A model generated the notes under the pieces. That model made no database searches and was not told where the DNA came from. It saw nothing but the letters and a program-made list of their open reading frames with translations. A DNA stretch of 21,250 nt, taken from a virus. Shown here one piece after another: positions 16,205-21,250 of this stretch; within the stretch, counting starts at the first letter, position 1; the number at the start of each line of letters is the position of its first letter. The stretch covers positions 1-21,250 of IMG/VR virus record IMGVR_UViG_3300044966_000107; one strand, given 5' to 3'. The translations under genes and the position numbers were made by a program.

Positions 16205-16454
16205 TGATAATTTCTACAACTAATCCTGATAAATTGCCTTCAATTGTCTGCTCTACTTTCTTGACTGGTTCGCCAAGGTAGTATTTTACAAAGAGTTTTA
16301 TGGCTTCCATATCCTTCTCCTTTATCTTCTCACCCCATGCCTTAAACGCATCTGGCTCGAACACAGATAATTTCTCCATTTGCTCTTCTTCATCCATCCT
16401 CTTTTTTCGACCCGCTCCAGGTCTCTTACCACCCCATCCTTTTACGTTACTCAT
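16173..16454 (-). CDS. terS: Terminase small subunit-like protein
   Basis: A 93-residue protein with the N-terminal 'GWGGKRPGAGRKKRMDEEEQ', the basic glycine-arginine start seen in many phage small terminases and related DNA-binding proteins. Helices follow ('DAFKAWGEKIKEKDMEAIKL', 'FVKYYLGEPVKK'), with a short beta tail. It is directly upstream of and overlaps the large subunit gene, the standard position. It would recognise the packaging site and stimulate TerL. The ATG overlaps the preceding stop by 8 bases (ATGAGTAA). The lack of a long helix-turn-helix region is normal for short members, though the assignment depends partly on context. Confidence 0.75.
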   Translation of the reverse strand: MSNVKGWGGKRPGAGRKKRMDEEEQMEKLSVFEPDAFKAWGEKIKEKDMEAIKLFVKYYLGEPVKKVEQTIEGNLSGLVVEIINGTTAENTNK

Positions 16455-16665
16455 GATTTTCTCCTTGTTTATTCAAGACTATTGCGTGCATATCGTGTGT
16501 AAAGCCTTTTGAGTCCACTTCTTGCCTCTCAAATATCCTCAGCTTTATCCAACCATCATCTGACTGCAAAGTGTCTAAATACGCCTTAAAATCCTCAACA
16601 AAGACATTCAGCATTATGCTATTGTCTTTTGTATTATGCCGTATGTAAAAACCTTTCTTTGCCAT
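16447..16665 (-). CDS. Small conserved-looking protein before the terminase genes
   Basis: A 72-residue mixed alpha/beta protein without membrane segment or known motif. It contains 'KGFYIRHNTKDNSIMLNVFV', 'DFKAYLDTLQSDDGWIKLRI' and 'THDMHAIVLNKQ'. I do not recognise the family. It is the first gene after the repeat-rich region and overlaps the small terminase gene by 8 bases. It is therefore probably the first product of the late transcript, or the last early one if transcription reads through. The single strong ATG is at 16665. Confidence 0.7.
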   Translation of the reverse strand: MAKKGFYIRHNTKDNSIMLNVFVEDFKAYLDTLQSDDGWIKLRIFERQEVDSKGFTHDMHAIVLNKQGENHE

Positions 16666-16670
16666 TTAAA

Positions 16671-16705
16671 CAAAATTAATCAGATTTAGATATTTATGGC
16701 GAAAT
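16671..16705 (-). promoter_or_regulatory. Weak candidate Bacteroidota-type promoter
   Basis: On the minus strand TAATTTTG (16678-16671) matches the Bacteroidota -7 box TAnnTTTG. TTTC at 16704-16701 is one base off the -33 TTTG and about 22 bases upstream, slightly long. Transcription would begin at or just before the ATG at 16665. It is AT-rich sequence, so a chance match is quite possible. Confidence 0.25.
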
Positions 16706-16713
16706 ATTTTTTG

Positions 16714-16850
16714 TAGGGTAACTTGGGTAACTTGGGCAACTTCAAAACGCCTTCCTATAAGGTGCTATAAAAATCACGCGTTATATATACTCTCTATAAT
16801 ATAATATTCTATAACCTTTTATAGGAATTTATCTTACCCAAGTTACCCTA
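16714..16850. repeat. Perfect 17-bp inverted repeat around an AT-rich core
   Basis: The left arm 16714-16730 reads TAGGGTAACTTGGGTAA and the right arm 16834-16850 is its exact reverse complement, 103 bases apart. The arms each carry about two repeat units, so the dyad is part of the wider GGGTAACTT array. Confidence 0.85.
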
Positions 16851-16934
16851 ATACGCTAAAAGCCTTATCTACATTGAGTTTGAGTGGGGTAACTTCGTCA
16901 ATTTACAAGTTACCCGAAGTTGCCCAACCTACCC
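16714..16934. other. Candidate replication origin or early/late control region: nested dyad with GGGTAACTT repeats
   Basis: The non-coding gap after the primase-helicase gene. Three tandem 9-mers lie at 16716-16742 (GGGTAACTT twice, then GGGCAACTT). Inverted copies lie at 16840-16848, 16907-16915 and 16917-16925 (AAGTTGCCC), and another direct copy at 16887-16895. Weaker inverted copies adjoin at 16831-16839 and 16926-16934. The 17-base sequence at 16714-16730 has a perfect inverted copy at 16834-16850. Inside it a 9-base pair of arms (16752-16760 and 16819-16827) flanks a very AT-rich core rich in TATA steps. Repeats in opposite orientation around a melting-prone core, next to the replication protein gene, is the layout of iteron origins such as those of SaPI elements. 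Operator sites for a regulator are the main alternative. Confidence 0.55.
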
Positions 16935-19051
16935 TATTTTGGCATAATTTGGTATTTTTGTACGCCATTCTTCTTTTTTTGCTCATACCCAAGTTCTTTT
17001 AATACAATACCAAGTTTCTTTGATCCGACTCTTAATTTCATTTTATCCATTATAATTGAGACTATTTCAGTATTTGTTAAATAGCTATATCCATCATGTA
17101 TGGTTGGATTGTGAAACAATTTTTCAAGGCATTCCTCTTCAACTGATGGTTCAGAATTCCTTGCATGGGTATATTCTTTCATAAGATCAATCATTGCGTC
17201 ATTTAATTGTGCTTCATAGCCTTTTTTGTGCATATCGTACAATTGACCAAAAAGCTGCTCTTTATCTATACTATTATATAGTTCATAATCAAATTTCCCA
17301 ATAACCTCTAATACAAGTATTCTTCGGTTTCCTGTAATATCATTAAGTATTTTAGTTTCATTAGTAGTGGCACAAAGGGATGCAATCCGTTTCATTTTAA
17401 CGTTTTGTCTACCATACGGCTCTCTTATATCAAAGTGAGGTGCTGAAAGTAGCCGTTTAATTAGTTTAGCATCCTCTTTAGCCTTACCGCTATATTCATC
17501 ATCAAGAATGAGTAATTTTTCGCACATAAGTATCTGGTCATCCTTACCATTATCCAATTGTGACAAACCAAAATACCTTGATAATTGCTTTGGTAGTAAT
17601 TGCTTAAAAAATACTGATTTTCCAGTATTCTGCTTTCCTGCGAAAATCAATTGTAAGATATTTGGGTTGTCTATATATATTGATTCAATGATGCCCAAAA
17701 GCCATGATTGAACTGCAATAAGCCTATAATCAAAGTCACCAGTATCTGAATTAATTGATTGAACCAATGGGGTTATCCTATCTTTTTCATCCCATTCAAT
17801 TGAATCGAAGTATGTTTTAATTGGATTATATATAGGCGTGAAATGACTGAATATTATACTCAAAAACATATCATTAGATAGCTTTTCAAATTTCTCTTTG
17901 GCTTCTAAGAATATAGTATTGAAGTCTTCAGTATTCATCTCATTACCATTCCATTCATACTTTCTTGTAACCTCATTTTTCTTTATTTGATATCTGCGTA
18001 AAAACAATTTAACGGCTTCAATATCAAGTTTATTTGACTTCTTTTCTTCCTTTTTTGCTTGTTCATAACCTTTAGTAACGATTGCGTCATCAGGTATAAC
18101 TCCCTCATCCTCAATCATTTTCTTCGCTTGTTCAACTGTTAATCCAGTAAGTTTTGCAACTTCAGCCACTTTCATCATTATCTTTTCATCTTCAGTATAA
18201 ATATCAATATCATGATGTAAAGCCTCATTATAAAACGCTTTTATAGTTGCTACTTTTTCTCTGCCTTCTGAGTTTCTACAACACAATTCATATTGTTCAA
18301 TACATTCCTGCTCTGTGTATTGATCAGAATATTTACTTATTGCTTTGAAAAATTCAACGCCATGCTTACCATATTGGTGTGCAATAGCAAAACCAAGTCT
18401 TACCCAAGTAACATAATTACTAGTAATGTCTTTTTTGGCTTTTTCTATGTTTTTAAGTACAAATCCAAAACGTGTATCAGAATGAGGTATACCTTCATCA
18501 TTCTTTTTCTCAATCTCTTGTACTTTGCTTTTGAATACTTTTGATTTCTCATTTATGTAAAGGTCAGGATCAAAAGAGACGTATCTAATACGTGAAACAT
18601 TTTTACAAGCAGTATCTATTTTAACTCTAAACTTATCCCAATAGTACTGGGCAAGTCCATTAAATGATTCAAGGTGTTTTGAGCCTTCAATTTTTACTAT
18701 GGCACAAACTCCTGTATGAGAAACTGATTTAAATACTGAAAATGTGTAAGTATCTGACTTTAATTGATTTACTAACCCATTTATATTATCTACATGGTCA
18801 AAGTCTATTCCAATTAAATTGGAATGTTCAATTAGTGTTTTATCTGCCCTCCCTTTGTCAAACCTACCAGAAATTGTGTAATTGGGTAGGTGTTTTTTTA
18901 AATCCCTGCGTTTCTTTTCATCAGGTTCATTCATTATTGGTAGGCATTCATCCTGCCACCTTCCTGTTTTTATACCCGATAAAATTGCCGAAATATCTTC
19001 TGTAACAATACTTTGGATATCAAATCCATTGCGATATGTTGAAATAAGCAT
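16934..19051 (-). CDS. Primase-helicase: BT4734-like primase domain, PriCT-like region and VirE-type ATPase
   Basis: A 705-residue replication protein. Residues 1-175 form a BT4734-like / archaeo-eukaryotic primase-related domain with 'LIGIDFDHVDN' (acidic pair D83, D85), 'SVSHTGVCAIVKIEG' (His 112) and 'RIRYVSFDPDLYIN'. Residues about 195-280 look like a PriCT-2-type helical domain ('YVTWVRLGFAIAHQYG', 'YTEQECIEQYELCCRN'). Residues about 410-600 are a VirE/D5-like ATPase: Walker A 'AGKQNTGKS' (471-479), Walker B 'LLILDDE' (513-519), 'LCATTNETKIL' (sensor) and 'GNRRILVLEV' with a probable arginine finger. The C-terminus may be a winged-helix DNA-binding part. It should prime and unwind phage DNA at the origin. 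The putative origin repeats start at its stop codon. Confidence 0.9.
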   Translation of the reverse strand: MLISTYRNGFDIQSIVTEDISAILSGIKTGRWQDECLPIMNEPDEKKRRDLKKHLPNYTISGRFDKGRADKTLIEHSNLIGIDFDHVDNINGLVNQLKSDTYTFSVFKSVSHTGVCAIVKIEGSKHLESFNGLAQYYWDKFRVKIDTACKNVSRIRYVSFDPDLYINEKSKVFKSKVQEIEKKNDEGIPHSDTRFGFVLKNIEKAKKDITSNYVTWVRLGFAIAHQYGKHGVEFFKAISKYSDQYTEQECIEQYELCCRNSEGREKVATIKAFYNEALHHDIDIYTEDEKIMMKVAEVAKLTGLTVEQAKKMIEDEGVIPDDAIVTKGYEQAKKEEKKSNKLDIEAVKLFLRRYQIKKNEVTRKYEWNGNEMNTEDFNTIFLEAKEKFEKLSNDMFLSIIFSHFTPIYNPIKTYFDSIEWDEKDRITPLVQSINSDTGDFDYRLIAVQSWLLGIIESIYIDNPNILQLIFAGKQNTGKSVFFKQLLPKQLSRYFGLSQLDNGKDDQILMCEKLLILDDEYSGKAKEDAKLIKRLLSAPHFDIREPYGRQNVKMKRIASLCATTNETKILNDITGNRRILVLEVIGKFDYELYNSIDKEQLFGQLYDMHKKGYEAQLNDAMIDLMKEYTHARNSEPSVEEECLEKLFHNPTIHDGYSYLTNTEIVSIIMDKMKLRVGSKKLGIVLKELGYEQKKKNGVQKYQIMPK

Positions 19052-19073
19052 AAGATGAAATTGGATGGTGAAA

Positions 19074-19655
19074 TTAATGATTATGTATCATTGAATGACA
19101 ATGATTGCAAACTGATACCAATTCAAATAGTGGTTCATTTGTCAAATTACGATAACTTAAATGATGTACCGCTTGTGCAGGAGCAGATAAACACGCTTGG
19201 CAAATGTTATTATCTCTTTTTCTAACCATTGCAGCTTTCTGCCTCCACTTTTCAGATTTTATGTATGTATCATAAATAGCTTTCCATTCAAGGTTATCTC
19301 GTCTTCTTCTTTCTTGATGAAATTCATTAAATTTTGCAATATATAATTTATATACACGATTATAATTTTGTTCATATTCATCACGTATTGCCTTTTTTAA
19401 AGTAGGCAATTTTTGATAATCTTTCCCTTTTGGGATGTTTTTACCTTGTACTGACTTACAAGTTTTACAAGCGGTTCGCCTTACCCATGAGCCATTAGAC
19501 TGCTCTACCATAATATGTACTAACTCCTTTGACTTGCAGCATTGATCGCCATATGGGTGACCATTTTCCCCACAATCATAACACCCAAAAAACTGAATAA
19601 ATTCAACATCTTGTAAAATGATGTTTCTGCTTCCGCATTTATTACATACTTGCAT
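19074..19655 (-). CDS. HNH endonuclease with N-terminal zinc fingers
   Basis: A 193-residue protein. The C-terminal 45 residues hold the HNH nuclease: 'NICQACLSAPAQAVHHLSYR', then 'LTNEPLFELVSVCNHCHSMI' and a final histidine-rich HNH (Cys 152/155 and 183/186 as structural zinc ligands, H164-H165 and N174 in the active site, H191). Ahead of it are three more Cys pairs, C4/C7, C25/C28 and C63/C66, suggesting zinc ribbons that bind DNA, joined by a basic helical linker (about 85-145). Free-standing phage HNH enzymes of this kind may be mobile homing enzymes or part of DNA processing. The ATG lies directly at the end of the T run of the upstream hairpin, with no Shine-Dalgarno sequence visible. 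The gene is AT-rich like the following primase gene. Confidence 0.88.
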   Translation of the reverse strand: MQVCNKCGSRNIILQDVEFIQFFGCYDCGENGHPYGDQCCKSKELVHIMVEQSNGSWVRRTACKTCKSVQGKNIPKGKDYQKLPTLKKAIRDEYEQNYNRVYKLYIAKFNEFHQERRRRDNLEWKAIYDTYIKSEKWRQKAAMVRKRDNNICQACLSAPAQAVHHLSYRNLTNEPLFELVSVCNHCHSMIHNH

Positions 19656-19725
19656 AAAAAAAGAAACCCAAAACAGCAGGGGTGAAACCGACCATGTTCT
19701 TACATAGTCTCCCTGCCATTTTGGG
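19656..19725 (-). terminator. Terminator-like long hairpin abutting the HNH start codon
   Basis: On the minus strand CCCAAAATGGCAGGG (19725-19711) pairs with CCCTGCTGTTTTGGG (19681-19667), a continuous 15-pair RNA stem with two adjacent G-U pairs. The loop is 29 bases. TTTC and seven T follow, and then the HNH ATG. The two wobble positions keep the RNA stem intact although the DNA arms mismatch. It could terminate the upstream transcript or control HNH expression. The loop is unusually long for a simple terminator. Confidence 0.65.
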
Positions 19726-19772
19726 CATTAATGTTTTTTTATTACCTGATGGGTTTCACTTCATCAGATTCA
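19656..19772 (-). ncRNA. Structured intergenic element with two hairpins and complementary loops
   Basis: On the minus strand a first hairpin (CTGATG 19767-19762 with CATCAG 19751-19746) has the loop AAGTGAAACC. The second is the 15-pair terminator-like hairpin, whose loop ends in GGTTTCAC (19689-19682). The eight bases GTGAAACC of the first loop (19759-19752) are exactly complementary to it, so a kissing-loop or pseudoknot could form. The VRR-NUC stop overlaps the ATG of a five-codon ORF (MNLMK) that runs across the first hairpin, and a 28-codon ORF (19728-19642) runs through the second. A regulatory RNA leader is inferred; no known RNA family was recognised. Confidence 0.4.
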
Positions 19773-20192
19773 TTACAAATTTACAACATAATCATAAAGT
19801 TCCAAAAACTCATCAGCAGTTCTGATGAATTCATAAATTCCACCTGAACGCCTCTCTCTTTCCTGCTCTTGCAATTGCTCTGGTCGTGGTCGGTCTGAGC
19901 CTACCTTAATTTCTATCATTACTGATCTGCCCTTAATGGTGGCTGAGATATCGGCTGAACCTTTGCGAGTACTTGATGGAATCCATTTACCCTTTACAAT
20001 CCTGCCCTGAACATTCACCCTTGTTGCTCGGTGACCTTTCCAGAAGAGAAAATTAGTGATGTATTTCGTCAACCCATTGGCTTTATCGACTGATGGCATA
20101 GGTGGTGGTGAGTAAAGATTATCTTTCCAAGCGTTTGGATATTGCTCTTTAAACCAATCGTAATGGGTTTCGTTATATCGTATTTTGCTCAT
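19773..20192 (-). CDS. VRR-NUC (PD-(D/E)XK) nuclease
   Basis: A 139-residue protein. The second half carries the nuclease core: 'RKGSADISATIKGRSVMIEI' and 'KVGSDRPRPEQLQEQER', giving D81, E94-x-K96 and a following Gln helix. 'SGGIYEFIRTADEFLELY' closes the fold, as in VRR-NUC domains. The first 75 residues contain 'LTKYITNFLFWKGHRATRVN', a helix-strand that normally precedes the core. VRR-NUC proteins cut branched or structured DNA, and small phage versions are thought to resolve recombination or replication intermediates. It lies between the SSB-like gene and the HNH gene within the replication module. The ATG at 20192 is 62 bases after the SSB-like stop, behind a terminator-like hairpin. 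Confidence 0.87.
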   Translation of the reverse strand: MSKIRYNETHYDWFKEQYPNAWKDNLYSPPPMPSVDKANGLTKYITNFLFWKGHRATRVNVQGRIVKGKWIPSSTRKGSADISATIKGRSVMIEIKVGSDRPRPEQLQEQERERRSGGIYEFIRTADEFLELYDYVVNL

Positions 20193-20205
20193 AAGTTAAA
20201 GTTTT

Positions 20206-20235
20206 AAAAATTCCCCGATGTAGACACACCAGGGG
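20206..20235 (-). terminator. Intrinsic terminator after the SSB-like gene
   Basis: On the minus strand CCCC (20235-20232) pairs with GGGG (20216-20213). After one bulged T, GGTGT pairs with ACATC around a GTCT loop. AA and five T follow. It lies 18 bases after the SSB-like stop and before the VRR-NUC gene. The stem is moderate, so partial termination is likely. Confidence 0.55.
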
Positions 20236-20253
20236 TAAATCACAGATTGAACA

Positions 20254-20517
20254 TTAGAAAGGTAAGTCCTCTATTATAGGTGCTGCACTATTGGATTTTT
20301 CAACGGGTTTTAAATTGCCAATATAGGTCTTTTTGGTTTTAGCCTCTCTTTCTTCCTTAGATTGACGGATAGAGATTGACCCAGTATTGCCGTAGTTATC
20401 AGCTTGGTCGTTTATCCAAATGTCTACCTGAAGATAAAGTTTGCCATTCTTAGCTTGTGTTAATTTGCTCTTGTCAATGTCTGAAACGCAGATGCTGCCT
20501 GTAAATAACTGACTCAT
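20254..20517 (-). CDS. Very small SSB-like single-strand DNA-binding protein
   Basis: An 87-residue protein with 'GSICVSDIDKSKLTQAKNGK' and 'LYLQVDIWINDQADNYGN', resembling the first strands of an OB fold. A short region follows ('GSISIRQSKEEREAKTKKTY', 'IGNLKPVE') and then a disordered linker. It ends in 'IIEDLPF', very like the acidic C-terminal tip (DDDIPF/DDLPF) with which SSB proteins recruit partner enzymes. It is much shorter than ordinary SSB (about 110-180 residues), so the OB fold may be reduced or domain-swapped. It follows the exonuclease gene with an 11-base gap, a context that fits coating of single strands during recombination or replication. Direct binding activity is inferred. 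Confidence 0.65.
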   Translation of the reverse strand: MSQLFTGSICVSDIDKSKLTQAKNGKLYLQVDIWINDQADNYGNTGSISIRQSKEEREAKTKKTYIGNLKPVEKSNSAAPIIEDLPF

Positions 20518-20528
20518 AATTATTGGTT

Positions 20529-21089
20529 TTAATAAATTTCTTTAGGAACTCCGAAACGTGATATCTGGTCTTCCCACCACGAATGGTCTTTGGGTATCAT
20601 CTTTTTCTCTACCCTTGCATTCTTTGGGTCTATTCGGATTATCATACCCAAATCAGACATAGTAGCTGCCATGTAGCCGTTTACTTGCCTATCATATCCA
20701 AAATAGGGGATTGAATTTCGTAAAGGTATTTCAGATACCTTCAAATCTAAGACAATCTTACCAGTTCTTACCATGTCAACCCTGCCCTTGTAAGGCAATA
20801 TAAGACCGTTATTTTCGAACTCTGCGTAAACCGATAACTCAGTATCCAAGAATGGTAATAAACCGTTTAATTCTGCCCGTACTGCGTTGGCAAGTGGCAC
20901 TACGATATCCCGATTATCATGGTTGTAGTTCTCAGGTTCAAGAAGGTACTCATGTACCGCAGTACCAAGTCGCATCTTTGCTGATGGGATAAATCCTGCT
21001 CCTTTGGTAATACCTGAATAGGAATATCCTTTCATTGTGTTGTAAGCCTCGAAGTTGTTCCGATAGTACTGAATGTTACTTACTTGCAT
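20529..21089 (-). CDS. PD-(D/E)XK exonuclease (RecB/Cas4-like fold)
   Basis: A 186-residue nuclease. The motifs in order are 'LGTAVHEYLLEPENY' (H46), 'PYKGRVDMV' (D105), 'IVLDLKVSE' (D115-x-K117) and 'YDRQVNGYMAA' (Q135-x3-Y139). This is the usual order H, D, (D/E)xK, QxxxY of RecB-like and phage exonucleases of the DUF3799 type. All catalytic positions are present. The ATG lies 10 bases inside the end of the preceding gene. In phages such enzymes usually resect double-strand ends for an annealing protein; the SSB-like gene next to it supports a recombination role. Confidence 0.85.
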   Translation of the reverse strand: MQVSNIQYYRNNFEAYNTMKGYSYSGITKGAGFIPSAKMRLGTAVHEYLLEPENYNHDNRDIVVPLANAVRAELNGLLPFLDTELSVYAEFENNGLILPYKGRVDMVRTGKIVLDLKVSEIPLRNSIPYFGYDRQVNGYMAATMSDLGMIIRIDPKNARVEKKMIPKDHSWWEDQISRFGVPKEIY

Positions 21090-21250
21090 ATCTCTTCAGT
21101 TTTAAGGTTATGCAATTCCGCTCCAGACTTTGCCAAGGCTTCAGCCATTTGAGCCAACGTGAGTTTGCTCCATGACTTTACACGTAACTTGTCAACGGGG
21201 AATACACGTATAAAATTCACAATTACCGCCTTTGCCCATGCCTCAGATTC
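21080..21250 (-). CDS. C-terminal end of an unidentified gene in the recombination module
   Basis: The open frame enters from the right edge and supplies the last 56 residues, with 'WAKAVIVNFIRVFPVDKLRV' and 'LTLAQMAEALAKSGAELHNL' and the end KTEEICK. The 3' end overlaps the exonuclease ATG by 10 bases, which supports coding and coupling. The fragment looks helical and carries no motif I can name. A single-strand annealing protein is a reasonable guess from its place before an exonuclease, but the sequence visible does not show it. Confidence 0.6.
   Translation of the reverse strand, partial: ESEAWAKAVIVNFIRVFPVDKLRVKSWSKLTLAQMAEALAKSGAELHNLKTEEICK

Noticed and set aside
16714-16934. CRISPR array
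   Set aside because: The repeats are 9 bases, partly tandem without spacers and present in both orientations; no cas genes are nearby.
19642-19728. A 28-codon ORF (starting MPKMAGRLCK) running through the 15-pair hairpin into the HNH start
   Set aside because: Its codons are those of the hairpin arms and T run; structure explains the sequence better than coding. Kept only as part of the RNA element finding.
19052-19775. Group I intron carrying the HNH gene
   Set aside because: An AGACTAT stretch recalls intron core elements, but the flanking space is too small, no P3-P8 core is visible and the neighbouring genes are complete and unrelated, so no split exon exists.

Overview
The window is a contiguous stretch of a tailed double-stranded DNA phage genome (Caudoviricetes, long non-contractile tail, HK97-type head), read almost entirely from the minus strand. 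It could be a free virus or a prophage; no integrase, repressor, attachment site, lysis gene, tRNA or rRNA gene is visible. A Bacteroidota host is likely. The replication protein joins a BT4734-like N-terminal domain to a VirE-type ATPase, a pairing common in Bacteroidota elements. The tail fibre carries the 'GRLGIGT.SP' type of motif frequent in that phylum. The DNA is AT-rich and most starts lack a clear Shine-Dalgarno sequence.

In transcription order (high to low coordinates) the first part is a DNA-metabolism module. It holds the end of an unidentified gene, a PD-(D/E)XK exonuclease, a very small SSB-like protein, a VRR-NUC nuclease, a zinc-finger HNH endonuclease and a large primase-helicase. 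Two intrinsic-terminator-like hairpins punctuate this module, at 20206-20235 and 19656-19725. The second lies in a compact element whose two hairpin loops are complementary to each other. The 267-bp gap at 16667-16933 is the only sizeable non-coding stretch. It holds a nested dyad of GGGTAACTT repeats around an AT-rich core and is the best candidate for a replication origin or an early/late control region.

Below this lies the late module in canonical order: a small conserved gene, small and large terminase, portal, a possible 54-residue ORF, MuF-like head protein, prohead protease with an extra N-terminal region, and major capsid protein. A terminator follows the capsid gene, then two glycosyltransferases (GT25-like and GT4). 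After these come the head-tail connector, an HK97 gp10-like protein, the tail terminator, the tail tube, the G/GT tail assembly chaperones with a clear -1 frameshift site, the tape measure protein, a tail hub-like protein, a second tube-like protein, an Ig-like baseplate protein and a tail fibre cut by the window edge.

Most late genes are joined by TAATG, ATGA or 8-nt overlaps, so translation is probably coupled along a polycistronic message. The least ordinary points are the glycosyltransferase pair beside the capsid gene (possible virion glycosylation), the loop-loop RNA element before the HNH gene, the nested-dyad origin candidate, the extended prohead protease and the second tube-like protein. 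Apart from the origin region no gap exceeds about 120 bases. Plus-strand ORFs appear to be shadows of the minus-strand genes.
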